From contig NZ_JAUFPQ010000023.1 of assembly GCF_030409305.1 (NCBI RefSeq), forward strand, positions 406,734 through 470,733: 64,000 bases of DNA, read 5' to 3'. Under the pieces are notes generated by a model. The model was not told where the DNA came from, did no database searches, and saw only the letters and a list, made by a program, of their open reading frames with translations. A program made the position numbers and the translations under genes. The stretch is from Halomonas maura. Its GTDB lineage: Bacteria; Pseudomonadota; Gammaproteobacteria; Pseudomonadales; Halomonadaceae. Positions within the stretch are counted from its first letter, which is position 1. Every line of letters begins with the position of its first letter. Of this stretch, positions 52,329-64,000 are shown piece after piece.

Positions 52329-52793
52329 TCAGGTGATGACGGTGACGTCGTCGGCCTGCAGCCCCCGCTCATTGCGCGATACGTGGTACTTCACCTTCTG
52401 GCCCTCGGCCAGGGTACGATGGCCACGGCCGCGGATGGCGCGGAAATGGACGAAGACGTCCTCACCGCTGTCGCGGGTGATGAAGCCGTAGCCCTTGTTG
52501 ACGTTGAACCACTTGACCTCGCCGATCTCGCGGTCGTCGTCCTCGACCTCCGCCAGGTTGACCAGTTGCGGGGTCAGGGCGTTGACCGCCAGGGTGGCGA
52601 CCAGCAACAGCAGGAAGACGGCCACCGCCACGGCGACATAGACCACGGCCACGCCGCCCACCTCGAGGCTGGCGAACAACTCCCGGGACAGCTGGCCACC
52701 GGTGAGATGGATGCCCAGGGCGATCAGCAACGGGGCCGGCGCGGCCAGCAGCAGGCTGATGATACTGCAGCGAAACACGACCTTTCGATTCAT
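52329..52793 (-). CDS. Membrane-anchored cold-shock-domain protein
   Basis: A 154-residue fusion: two transmembrane helices (about 8-30, [20 protein letters not shown], and 46-72, [20 protein letters not shown]) precede a C-terminal cold-shock domain (about 88-154). The domain carries RNP1 (KGYGFI in [20 protein letters not shown]) and RNP2 (VFVHF) nucleic-acid-binding motifs. Most cold-shock proteins are about 70 residues and soluble; tethering one to the membrane is unusual, and its target is unknown. AAGG lies 3 nt before the ATG at 52793, a tight spacing. It is divergent from slyX. Confidence 0.82.
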   Translation of the reverse strand: MNRKVVFRCSIISLLLAAPAPLLIALGIHLTGGQLSRELFASLEVGGVAVVYVAVAVAVFLLLLVATLAVNALTPQLVNLAEVEDDDREIGEVKWFNVNKGYGFITRDSGEDVFVHFRAIRGRGHRTLAEGQKVKYHVSRNERGLQADDVTVIT

Positions 52794-52934
52794 AAACCTT
52801 GGATGCTCTCTTGTCGTAGTAAAGGAAGTCTCGGGGCCGAGGTACCCGACGACGCCTGGCGTCGCCCTCGACCCGACTGCACGGGACAGGCCGGCACCAC
52901 GATGAACGGTGGCACACAGCATAAGGATTCTATC

Positions 52935-53180
52935 ATGCGCGATGATGACACGCCCTCCACCCTTGACAGCCGGCTGGAGGCCCTGGAGAGCCGCATCGCC
53001 CACCAGGAACATTGGCTCGACACCCTGGACCGGGCGGTCGCCCAGCAGGAGCGTCGCCTGATGCACCTCGAGCGCCTCGGCGCGCTGATGCAGGAGAAGA
53101 TCCGCGAGCAGCAACTGGCCCGCCAGGACGACGAAGCGGCGGCACCTCGTCCGCAGGATGAGGTGCCGCCGCATTACTGA
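52935..53180 (+). CDS. slyX: SlyX family protein
   Basis: A small coiled-coil protein of 81 residues. [20 protein letters not shown] and [20 protein letters not shown] give a heptad pattern over about residues 9-65, and the C-terminal end DEVPPHY is the typical SlyX tail. AAGGA lies 8 nt upstream of the ATG. Its function is unknown; in enteric bacteria slyX is next to slyD/fkpA, but here it sits alone, divergent from the cold-shock gene and followed by a good terminator. Confidence 0.88.
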   Translation: MRDDDTPSTLDSRLEALESRIAHQEHWLDTLDRAVAQQERRLMHLERLGALMQEKIREQQLARQDDEAAAPRPQDEVPPHY

Positions 53181-53248
53181 AGAACGAAGAGGGAAGAAAG
53201 AAGAGGGAGGTGTGAGGTGGCCCTGAAAGAGTAGACATCTCTCCAGGC

Positions 53249-53284
53249 AGCGTGAGCCATCATCGACGGGGCCACGCTTTTTTC
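53249..53284 (+). terminator. Rho-independent terminator of slyX
   Basis: AGCGTG(A)GCC pairs with GGCCACGCT (53249-53258 with 53270-53278, one bulged A), and TTTTTTC follows. An outer GTGGCCC/GGGCCAC stem is also possible. It lies 68 nt after the slyX stop and is the clearest plus-strand terminator of this region. Confidence 0.8.
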
Positions 53285-53317
53285 TTCCAGCTGCCAGGCG
53301 CGCAGCGCCGGTCTTCC
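53282..53317 (+). repeat. Dispersed intergenic repeat, copy 2 (TTCTTCCAGCT family)
   Basis: TTCTTCCAGCT followed by GCCAGGCGCGCAGCGCCG matches copy 1 at 10861-10905. Further on, a GGCGTAGCCGCGT unit occurs twice (about 53328-53340 and 53355-53367), each able to form a small GCGGC/GCCGC-like stem. The rest of 53185-53370 is purine- or pyrimidine-biased filler without a gene. Confidence 0.6.
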
Positions 53318-53370
53318 TTCTTCAAGCGGCGTAGCCGCGTTCTTCTCTCTCCGAGTGGCGTAGCCGCGTC

Positions 53371-55066
<1,696 letters not shown>

Positions 55067-55151
55067 GCAGATCTCCTATGAGGGTCGATGATACCCGATG
55101 GTGAAGGGATAAGGAGCCGCCTACGCTAGGGCAGGTCGGCCCGCCGCGCCA

Positions 55152-55188
55152 CTAGGCCTGCTCAATGGCACGGATAGTGAAAATCTAT
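55152..55188 (-). promoter_or_regulatory. OxyR-type binding site upstream of the peroxiredoxin gene
   Basis: On the minus strand: ATAG-N7-CTAT-N7-ATTG-N7-CTAG, 37 nt. The OxyR consensus is ATAG-N7-CTAT-N7-ATAG-N7-CTAT. The first two elements match fully, and the other two have one mismatch each. The exact 7-nt spacing in all three gaps and its place before a peroxiredoxin gene make this credible. oxyR itself is not in the window. Confidence 0.75.
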
Positions 55189-55217
55189 CGTGATGCAGGG
55201 TGCCCGCCGAGGGGCAC

Positions 55218-55427
55218 TCACAGCACGTCGTCGTCGCGGCCCAGGGTCACCGACTCGAGTTCGCCGCTCACCGGCGAGACCTCGATGCGCAGCTGGATCG
55301 GCGCACAGCAGCGCGGGCAATCCTCCCAGGTCGCGTGACTGCCCTGGGAGGCATCCACCTGCAGGTCGAAGGCCGTGTCGCAGTAGGGACAGCGGACCGT
55401 CTGACTGTCGAGCTCTTCCTCGTGCAC
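55218..55427 (-). CDS. CPXCG-motif cysteine-rich protein
   Basis: A 69-residue protein with two CxxC-like pairs, VRCPYCDTAFDL (about 12-15) and EDCPRCCAPIQL (about 36-40), a small zinc-binding protein of the CPXCG family of unknown function. The best start is GTG at 55427, with GGGAGG 5 nt upstream; an ATG at 55451 would add eight residues without homology. It is divergent from acnA and downstream of nothing obvious; the OxyR box and peroxiredoxin lie beyond its stop. Confidence 0.8.
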   Translation of the reverse strand: MHEEELDSQTVRCPYCDTAFDLQVDASQGSHATWEDCPRCCAPIQLRIEVSPVSGELESVTLGRDDDVL

Positions 55428-55602
55428 GGGACCTCCCGGGCCTGGTGTCACAGCCAGGGAATATGAGGCGTGACGGTCGGCATTTCAAGGGGACGGCAGC
55501 GAGACCGGGCCGACGCAGGTGTTGAAAACGGCTTCTATCATGACCATGTAATCTCATCAGGACCAGGATGGTTCGCTTACTCCCCTGCGAAAGGAGGACA
55601 CC

Positions 55603-58350
<2,748 letters not shown>

Positions 58351-58390
58351 CGGGCTCGGCCTGACCCGCCGCCTGAGTCCCACAAGCGAA

Positions 58391-58418
58391 AGCCCCCGCC
58401 GGTGACCCGGCGGGGGCT
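58391..58418. terminator. Bidirectional terminator between acnA and the malic enzyme gene
   Basis: AGCCCCCGCCGG / CCGGCGGGGGCT, a 12-bp perfect stem with a TGAC loop. It is followed by TCTCTGTC on the plus strand and TTCGCTTG on the minus strand. It lies 40 nt past the acnA stop and 31 nt from the malic enzyme stop, ideally placed to end both. Confidence 0.85.
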
Positions 58419-58449
58419 TCTCTGTCGTAGCGCCACTGGCGAGGGGGCG

Positions 58450-60129
58450 TCAGAAGGAGCGGCGGCGATAGCGGCGATACTCCGGCGACCAGCTGTTGCG
58501 CTCGATCGCCCGGCGCAGGGCCGGTCCGTCGGACTTCAGCGCCACGCCCTCCTGCTGGGCCTGGGCCGCCACCTCGAAGGCGATGGCCTTGGACAGCTCG
58601 CGGATCTCCGACAGGGCCGGCAGCACCGCGCCCTGGCCGGTCTTGGCCACCGGCGCCTCGCGGGCCAGCGCCCGGGACGCCGACATCAGCATGGCGTCGG
58701 TGACTCGCTTGGCGCCGGCCGCCACCACGCCGAGGCCGATCCCGGGGAAGATATAGGCGTTGTTGCACTGGGCGATGGGATAGCGCTTGCCCTGGTACTC
58801 CACCGGCGCGAAGGGACTGCCGGAGGCCACCATGGCCTGGCCATCGGTCCAGCGGATCACGTCCTCCGGCAGCGCCTCGGCCCGGGAGGTGGGATTGGAG
58901 AGCGGCATCACCAGCGGCGAGGGGCAGCCGGCGTGCATGGTGCGGATCACCTCCTCGGTGAAGATGCCCTGCTGGCCGCACACGCCCAGCAGCACCGTCG
59001 GCTTGACCTGCCTGACCACCTCGAGCAGCGACTGGCCGTCCCAGTCGGCCACCAGCGACGGGGCCTGGGCCAGCCGGCGCTGGAAGTCCCGCAGCCAGCC
59101 CTGTTCGCTGGTCACCAGGCCCTCCCGGTCGACCATGAAGATGCGCCGACGCGCCTCGGCCTCCGACAGCCCCTCGGCCTGCATGGCCACCACCACCTGC
59201 TCGGCGATGCCGCAGCCGGCGGAGCCCGCCCCCACGAACACCACCCGCTGGTCGGCCACGCCCTCGCCACGCGCCTGGCAGGCCGCCATCAGGGTCCCCA
59301 CGCAGACCGAGGCGGTGCCCTGGATGTCGTCGTTGAAGCAGCACAGCTCGTCGCGGTAGCGCTCGAGCAGCGGCATGGCGTTGGCCTGGGCGAAGTCCTC
59401 GAACTGCAGCAGCACCTTGGGCCAGCGGCGCTTCACCGCAGCGATGAAGTCGGCCACGAAGGCGTCGTACTCCTCCTGGGAGATGCGCGGGTGGCGCCAG
59501 CCCATGTACATGGGGTCGTCGAGCAGGGCCTGGTTGTTGGTCCCCACGTCGAGCATGATCGGCAGGGTATAGGCGGGGCTGATGCCGCCGCAGGCGGTGT
59601 ACAGGGAGAGCTTGCCGATGGGGATGCCCATGCCGCCGATGCCCTGGTCGCCCAGGCCGAGGATGCGCTCGCCGTCGGTGACCACGATCACCTTGACGTT
59701 GTCCTTGGTGGCGCTGCGCAGGATGTCGTCCATGCGGTCGCGATCGGGGTAGGCGATGAACAGGCCGCGGTGGTTGCGATAGATGTTGGAGAATTCCTCG
59801 CAGGCCTGGCCCACCGTGGGCGTGTAGATGATCGGCAGCATCTCCTCGAGATGCTCGCCGACCAGCCGGAAGTAGAGGGTCTCGTTGTCGTCCTGGATGG
59901 CCCGCAGGTAGATATGGCGATCCAGGTCGGTCTGGCACTGACGATACTGCCGGTAGGCGCGCTCCGCCTGCTCCTCGATGGTCTCGACGTTCTGGGGCAG
60001 CAGGCCGATCAGGTTGAACTCCAGTCGCTCCTCCCGGGTGAAGGCACTCCCCTTGTTGAGCAGCGGCATCTCGAGCAGGGGGGGCCCGGCATAGGGCACA
60101 TAGAGGGGGCGCTTGGCTTCGGTAGTCAT
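58450..60129 (-). CDS. maeA: NAD-dependent malic enzyme
   Basis: Oxidatively decarboxylates malate to pyruvate; 559 residues (E. coli MaeA/SfcA 565). The malic-enzyme signature [11 protein letters not shown] carries metal-binding Asp residues. The N-terminal block [18 protein letters not shown] and the dinucleotide motif [17 protein letters not shown] are typical. It is the single-domain type without a fused phosphotransacetylase. NAD preference is inferred from similarity. It lies downstream of trpS (121 nt) on the same strand. Confidence 0.94.
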   Translation of the reverse strand: MTTEAKRPLYVPYAGPPLLEMPLLNKGSAFTREERLEFNLIGLLPQNVETIEEQAERAYRQYRQCQTDLDRHIYLRAIQDDNETLYFRLVGEHLEEMLPIIYTPTVGQACEEFSNIYRNHRGLFIAYPDRDRMDDILRSATKDNVKVIVVTDGERILGLGDQGIGGMGIPIGKLSLYTACGGISPAYTLPIMLDVGTNNQALLDDPMYMGWRHPRISQEEYDAFVADFIAAVKRRWPKVLLQFEDFAQANAMPLLERYRDELCCFNDDIQGTASVCVGTLMAACQARGEGVADQRVVFVGAGSAGCGIAEQVVVAMQAEGLSEAEARRRIFMVDREGLVTSEQGWLRDFQRRLAQAPSLVADWDGQSLLEVVRQVKPTVLLGVCGQQGIFTEEVIRTMHAGCPSPLVMPLSNPTSRAEALPEDVIRWTDGQAMVASGSPFAPVEYQGKRYPIAQCNNAYIFPGIGLGVVAAGAKRVTDAMLMSASRALAREAPVAKTGQGAVLPALSEIRELSKAIAFEVAAQAQQEGVALKSDGPALRRAIERNSWSPEYRRYRRRSF

Positions 60130-60250
60130 AGTCGTCTCAGCTGTGTCGGGAATCCGGGCCGTGATGCTCTAAGGCTCCTTGGTCGTTACTCTACCACGCC
60201 GATGCCCCGGCCATGCAGACGGGGCAGCGCGGGACATGACGCCTTCCAGA

Positions 60251-61276
60251 CTAGACGAAACGCCCGAGGCCCACGGCGTGGCGCAGGCGATCCATGAAGG
60301 GGGCGGCCTCGGCCCGGGCCCGCTCGGCGCCCTGGCGCAGCACGGCCTCGATATGGCCGGGATCTTCCAGCAGCGCCTGGTAGCGCTCGCGGGGCTCGCG
60401 AAGGTGGGCATTCAGGTACTCGAAGACGCGGTTCTTGGCCTCGCCCCAGCCGATGCCGTTGGCGTACTCGCCGCGCATGGCCGCGGTCTCCTCGGCCGTG
60501 GCGAAGGCCGAGTAGATCTGGAACAGCGTGCAGGTGTCGGGATCCTTGGGCTCACCGGGCTCCAGCGAGTTGGTCTTGATCTTGCGCACCAGCTTGAGCA
60601 GCTTCTTCTCGGAGACGAACAGCGGGATGGTGTTCTCGTAGCTCTTGGACATCTTGCGCCCGTCCAGGCCGTTGAGCACCTGGACCCGCTCATCCACCAC
60701 CGCCTCGGGCTGGGTGAAGTACTGGCCCTTGTAGAGATGGTTGAAGCGCCCCGCCATGTCGCGGGCCATCTCGATGTGCTGGATCTGGTCGCGCCCCACC
60801 GGTACGCGCTGGGCGTTGAACATCAGGATGTCCGCCGCCATCAGCACCGGATAGCCGAACAGCCCCATGGTGATGCCGCGGTCGGGGTCCTGGTTGCCGG
60901 CGTCCTCGTTCTCGGCCACCGCCGCCTTGTAGGCATGGGCGCGGTTCATCAGCCCCTTGGCGCAGACGCAGGAGAGCATCCAGGTCAGCTCGGGGATCTC
61001 GGGAATGTCCGACTGGCGATAGAAGATGGCGTTGTCGGTGTCCAGGCCCAGCGCCAGCCAGGTGGCGGCGATCTCCAGGCGCGACGCCTCGACCCGCCGG
61101 GGATCCTGGCACTTGATCAGGGCATGCAGGTCGGCGAGGAAGTAGTAGGACTGGACGCTGGGGTCCTGGCTGGCGGCGATGGCCGGCTTGATGGCCCCGA
61201 CATAGTTGCCGAGATGGGGGGTGCCGGTGGTGGTGATGCCCGTGAGGACACGGGTCTTGTCGGACGGTGCGGTCAT
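60251..61276 (-). CDS. trpS: Tryptophanyl-tRNA synthetase
   Basis: Class I synthetase charging tRNA-Trp; 341 residues. The HIGH-type motif is TTTGTPHLGNY (residues 15-25) and the KMSKS motif lies in GLDGRKMSKSYENTI (about 205). VGRDQIQHIEMARDMA contributes Trp recognition. It is the compact form, near E. coli length (334), without the C-terminal extension seen in some Pseudomonas. It lies 160 nt downstream of ald; the gap contains nested CATCGGC/GCCGATG and CCGCGC/GCGCGG stems that may end the ald transcript. Confidence 0.96.
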   Translation of the reverse strand: MTAPSDKTRVLTGITTTGTPHLGNYVGAIKPAIAASQDPSVQSYYFLADLHALIKCQDPRRVEASRLEIAATWLALGLDTDNAIFYRQSDIPEIPELTWMLSCVCAKGLMNRAHAYKAAVAENEDAGNQDPDRGITMGLFGYPVLMAADILMFNAQRVPVGRDQIQHIEMARDMAGRFNHLYKGQYFTQPEAVVDERVQVLNGLDGRKMSKSYENTIPLFVSEKKLLKLVRKIKTNSLEPGEPKDPDTCTLFQIYSAFATAEETAAMRGEYANGIGWGEAKNRVFEYLNAHLREPRERYQALLEDPGHIEAVLRQGAERARAEAAPFMDRLRHAVGLGRFV

Positions 61277-61436
61277 GAAGGCGGGACTCTGCTGACTCTC
61301 GAATGCCCGCTATGGTAACGCGGCGCCCCGGCCAAGGCGACCTGGGGGCGGGTCACCGGGGGGGGCATGGCGACCGGGTCGATGCCCCGCGCTCGCGGAA
61401 CATCGGCCCGACGGACCCGCCGATGACGGCGCGGCC

Positions 61437-62552
61437 TTAGCCGATCAGCTTGTCGGCCGCCACGTACTCGAGGCCGAAGGCCTCCGCCACGGCCCGGTAG
61501 GTCAGCTGTCCCTCGTGGACGTTGAGGCCGGCGGCGAAGTGGCGGTCATCGGCCAGCGCCTGCTTCCAGCCCTTGTCGGCCAGGGCGGTGACGAAGGGCA
61601 TGGTGGCGTTGGTCAGGGCCTGGGTGGAGGTGCGCGCCACCGCCCCCGGCATGTTGGCCACGCAATAGTGCACCACGCCGTCCACCACATAGGTCGGCTC
61701 GGCATGGGTGGTGGGCTTGCTGGTCTCGAAGCAGCCGCCCTGGTCGATGGCCACGTCCACCAGCACGCTACCCGGCTTCATCTCGGCGAGCATGGCGCGG
61801 GTGATCAGCTTGGGTGCGGCGGCACCGGGCACCAGCACGGCGCCGATGATCAGGTCGGACTCGCGCACCGCCTCTTCCAGGGCATCGGCGGTGGAGAAGA
61901 CGGTCTTCATGCGCCCCTGGTAGCGGTCGTCCAGGGTCTCGAGGCGCGGGATGGACTTGTCGAGCACGCTGACCTCGGCGCCCAGGCCCAGGGCCATGCG
62001 CGCGGCGTTCTCGCCGACCACGCCACCACCGATGACGGTGACCCTGGCCGGCGCCACGCCCGGCACGCCCGGCAGCAGCACGCCGGCGCCGCCCTGGGCC
62101 TTCTCCAGGCTGTGGGCCCCGGCCTGCACGGCCATGCGGCCGGCCACGGTGCTCATCGGCGCCAGCAGCGGCAGGCCGCCCTGGGGGGCGGTGATGGTCT
62201 CGTAGGCGATGCAGGTGGCGCCGCTCTCCATCAGCCCGCGGGTCAGGGGCTCCTCGGCGGCCAGGTGGAGGTAGGTGAACAGGGTCTGGCCCCGTGACAG
62301 GCGGGCGACCTCCTCGGCCTGGGGCTCCTTGACCTTGAGGATCAGCTCGGCCTCGCTCCACACCCTGGCCACATCGGCCTCCAGGCGAGCCCCGGCGGCC
62401 GCGTAGTCGGCGTCGGGAAAGCCGGCCCCTTCGCCGGCACCGGCCTGGACGGTCACCGTGTGACCACGACCGACCAGCTCGCGGGTGCCGCTGGGGGTCA
62501 GGGCGACGCGGTATTCATGGTTCTTGATTTCCTTGGGAACGGCGATCTGCAT
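61437..62552 (-). CDS. ald: Alanine dehydrogenase
   Basis: NAD-dependent L-alanine dehydrogenase interconverting alanine and pyruvate plus ammonia; 371 residues. The N-terminal [20 protein letters not shown] is diagnostic, with catalytic Lys in [12 protein letters not shown] and His in [11 protein letters not shown]. The NAD motif [28 protein letters not shown] and [19 protein letters not shown] are intact. GGAGG lies 5 nt before the ATG. The upstream region is markedly AT-rich and holds a 19-bp palindrome, a possible regulator site; Lrp/AsnC-type control is common for ald but no regulator gene is adjacent. Confidence 0.96.
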   Translation of the reverse strand: MQIAVPKEIKNHEYRVALTPSGTRELVGRGHTVTVQAGAGEGAGFPDADYAAAGARLEADVARVWSEAELILKVKEPQAEEVARLSRGQTLFTYLHLAAEEPLTRGLMESGATCIAYETITAPQGGLPLLAPMSTVAGRMAVQAGAHSLEKAQGGAGVLLPGVPGVAPARVTVIGGGVVGENAARMALGLGAEVSVLDKSIPRLETLDDRYQGRMKTVFSTADALEEAVRESDLIIGAVLVPGAAAPKLITRAMLAEMKPGSVLVDVAIDQGGCFETSKPTTHAEPTYVVDGVVHYCVANMPGAVARTSTQALTNATMPFVTALADKGWKQALADDRHFAAGLNVHEGQLTYRAVAEAFGLEYVAADKLIG

Positions 62553-62620
62553 GGGAGGTCCTCCGGTGCTTGAATTGTTGGATGAGGGTGGCCCGTCCCT
62601 TCATTACAGCACAACAGAAC

Positions 62621-62719
62621 AATCACGATGAGATAGCGCGACAAAAACAAAAAAATAGTAGATATGAACGCCTAGTTGCCGAGCATTGATCCAAATAATG
62701 CCAGGCATACAGAATTTCT
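62621..62719 (-). promoter_or_regulatory. AT-rich upstream region of ald with a GCATT...AATGC palindrome
   Basis: The roughly 100 nt between the thioesterase stop and the ald leader are much richer in A/T than the rest of the window, with T-runs on the minus strand (TTTTTTTGTTTTTG). The palindrome GCATTGATCCAAATAATGC occupies 62683-62701. It probably contains the ald promoter and a regulator site, and perhaps a terminator for the thioesterase gene. Confidence 0.5.
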
Positions 62720-63166
62720 TCAGCCCATTGGCGACTCATCGACCAGCGCCGGGCGATAACCGGCCAGGAATTCCGTGGGCAGGCGGCGCGGCCGGCCGCT
62801 GGACAGCGCGATACAGGCATAGCGCGTGCGGGCCCGCATCAGGGTGCGGCCGTCGGCGGGACGCCACAGCTGGAAGCGACGCGTCAGGGTCAGGCGGCCA
62901 TCGCAGGCGACGATCCAGGTGGCCAGCTGCAGACGATCCCCCTCGAGGGCCGGCGCCAGGTAGTCGAGCTCGTGGCGATGCACCGCCATGGCCCGATCCA
63001 GCGCCCGGTAACGGTCCAGGCCCAGCCCCAGCCAGCGGGAATGGGCCCAACTGGCCTGTTCCACCCAGCGCAGGTACTCGGCGTTGTTGGCATGACCGAA
63101 GGCGTCGATGGCAGCCGCCTCGACGTCGACCTCGATCACGAAGGGGTCGGGCAGGTCCCAGGGCAT
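62720..63166 (-). CDS. Acyl-CoA thioesterase, 4-hydroxybenzoyl-CoA thioesterase (YbgC-like) family
   Basis: Hot-dog-fold thioesterase of 148 residues. The motif AIDAFGHANNAEYLRWVEQASW (about 18-39) contains the conserved Asp and GHxNNAxYxxWxE pattern of the 4HBT family. The substrate is unknown; YbgC-type enzymes act on short acyl-CoA or acyl-ACP. The DUF2007 gene lies 49 nt upstream on the same strand. The C-terminus ends VDESPMG, near the expected family length. Confidence 0.83.
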   Translation of the reverse strand: MPWDLPDPFVIEVDVEAAAIDAFGHANNAEYLRWVEQASWAHSRWLGLGLDRYRALDRAMAVHRHELDYLAPALEGDRLQLATWIVACDGRLTLTRRFQLWRPADGRTLMRARTRYACIALSSGRPRRLPTEFLAGYRPALVDESPMG

Positions 63167-63215
63167 GGCAGCTGTCCCTCCATGGGCATGACGGTCAGGG
63201 GGCGTGCGGCGCCGC

Positions 63216-63536
63216 TCATGGCCGGTGGCGACCGCACTGCCAGCAGGTGTCGAAGGCCGCCTCGAGGCGCTCGCCGCAGCCGGGGCAGGTCCAGGCCGGC
63301 CGGTCGTCGCCGTCGGACTGCGCCTCGCGGATCAGCGTCTCGGCCCGCTGCCGGTTGTGCGGCGCCACCCAGACCTCGGGCTCGCATTCGCCGGGGGGCA
63401 ACTCCCCGGCGCCCCCGCCGAGGGCCAGGTTGCGCCGCTCCACCGGCACGCCGGCCGCCTCCAGCAGGTTGGCCATATGGCCGACCAGCAGCGGATTCGA
63501 GTGGGCGAAGACGCGAACGAAGTCGAAGTCACTCAT
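63216..63536 (-). CDS. DUF2007 domain protein with C-terminal zinc ribbon
   Basis: A 106-residue protein starting MSDFDFVRVFAHSNPLLVGH; the N-terminal DUF2007 domain (about 5-70, ANLLEAAGVPVERRNLALGG, EVWVAPHNRQRAETLI) resembles the PII-like/DUF2007 signal-transducing fold. A rubredoxin-like zinc ribbon follows: WTCPGCGERLEAAFDTCWQC, two CxxC pairs at about 84-102. The combination occurs in gammaproteobacteria but its function is not known. It is followed 49 nt later by the thioesterase gene and preceded 44 nt earlier by the RlmI-like gene. Confidence 0.8.
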   Translation of the reverse strand: MSDFDFVRVFAHSNPLLVGHMANLLEAAGVPVERRNLALGGGAGELPPGECEPEVWVAPHNRQRAETLIREAQSDGDDRPAWTCPGCGERLEAAFDTCWQCGRHRP

Positions 63537-63580
63537 GGCGTCGAGACATGGGCGCGCCCGAGGGGCCGCCATGCGGCCTG

Positions 63581-64000
63581 CTAGTCGCGGAAGACGCGAA
63601 CACCCAGCGCCTTGAGATAGGCCGTCTCGGGAATCGCCGGGTGCACCGGGTGGTCCGCCCCCTGATGTCCCTGGAAGAGGATCTGGCCGTGGCGATCCTG
63701 GTGGCGCGCGGCGCCGCGCACGACGTCGACCAGGCGCTCCGGCGCCAGGTGCATCGAGCACGAGGCCGAGAGCAGCAGGCCATCGCGGCCCAGCAGGCGC
63801 ATCGCCTCGCGGTTGAGCTTGCCGTAGGCCCGCTCGCCGGCGGGGATGTCCTTGCGCTTCTTGATGAAGGCGGGGGGGTCGAGGATCACCACGTCGAACT
63901 GCTCGTCGTCGGCCTTGAGCGCGGCCAGCGCCTCGAAGGCATCGCCCTCGCCCACCGCCACCTGCTCGTGCAGGCCGTTGAGGGCGGCATTCTCGGCGAC
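63581..64000 (-). CDS. RlmI-like 23S rRNA (cytosine-C5) methyltransferase, 3' part
   Basis: The last about 139 codons of a class I SAM-dependent RNA methyltransferase; the 5' end lies beyond the window. The visible SAM-domain part reads VAENAALNGL, FDVVILDPPAFIKKRKDIPAG (with the DPPAF catalytic motif) and LLSASCSMHLAPERLVDVV, where the Cys is the expected methyl-transfer nucleophile region. It matches RlmI (YccW), which methylates C1962 of 23S rRNA; RlmI family identity is likely but the PUA domain is outside the window. Confidence 0.85.
   Translation of the reverse strand, partial: VAENAALNGLHEQVAVGEGDAFEALAALKADDEQFDVVILDPPAFIKKRKDIPAGERAYGKLNREAMRLLGRDGLLLSASCSMHLAPERLVDVVRGAARHQDRHGQILFQGHQGADHPVHPAIPETAYLKALGVRVFRD

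Noticed and set aside
55522..55552. A TTGAAA/TGTAAT promoter for acnA
   Set aside because: The spacer is 19 nt and the -10 is weak; not enough to call, though some promoter must lie in this gap.

Overview
This 64 kb window is a GC-rich bacterial chromosome segment, packed with core housekeeping genes and carrying no plasmid, phage or insertion-sequence gene that I can recognise. Gene content and order (priA-argS-SPOR-hslVU; ubiE-ubiJ-ubiB-hisE-tatABC; lpxD-fabZ-lpxA-lpxB-rnhB-dnaE-accA; rpsB-tsf-pyrH-frr-uppS-cdsA-dxr-rseP-bamA; map-glnD-dapC-yffB-dapD-dapE) are those of a gammaproteobacterium close to Pseudomonas. The acidic proteins, the GC content and the type of intergenic repeats suggest Halomonadaceae (Halomonas or a relative). 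That assignment is inference; no 16S rRNA gene is present.

Layout. 1-5.2 kb: the end of priA, argS, an FtsN-like SPOR protein and the HslVU protease. 5.3-10.8 kb: a DUF971 gene, ubiquinone genes ubiE/J/B, hisE and the Tat translocase. 10.7-15.6 kb: a 9-copy 7-bp tandem repeat, elbB, hemB, ppk1 and a DUF3087 membrane protein. 15.6-17.6 kb: a DAHP synthase preceded by two small aromatic-rich leader ORFs and a strong hairpin, a 42-residue membrane peptide and the 3' remnant of a short-chain dehydrogenase. 17.5-22 kb: a flavin reductase/ubiD pair with a terminator-like attenuator just before ubiD, a 188-bp inverted-repeat element, and rho with a long leader. 22-26 kb: ppx, tilS and accA. 26-44 kb: one long minus-strand block from rpsB at its upstream end to accA, covering translation factors, isoprenoid and phospholipid synthesis, the outer-membrane assembly protein BamA, lipid A synthesis and DNA polymerase III alpha. 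44-52 kb: map, glnD and the succinylase lysine/diaminopimelate genes. 52-58.4 kb: a membrane-anchored cold-shock-domain protein, slyX, trxB, a 2-Cys peroxiredoxin with an OxyR-type box, a CPXCG protein and acnA. 58.4-64 kb: malic enzyme, trpS, alanine dehydrogenase, a thioesterase, a DUF2007 zinc-ribbon protein and the 3' part of an RlmI-like rRNA methyltransferase.

The most unusual points are: (1) the place normally holding skp/ompH, between bamA and lpxD, contains only a signal-peptide-length remnant with a frameshift and a large deletion; (2) two tandem aromatic-rich leader peptides with matching ribosome binding sites precede the DAHP synthase; (3) a rho-independent terminator lies about 25 nt upstream of the ubiD start codon, on the same strand; (4) there are several families of structured intergenic repeats, one with three copies that always sit just past the stop codon of a minus-strand gene; and (5) a four-element OxyR-type box lies upstream of the peroxiredoxin gene. 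I found no wholly new multi-gene system; the novelty is in regulatory leaders, gene decay and intergenic elements.
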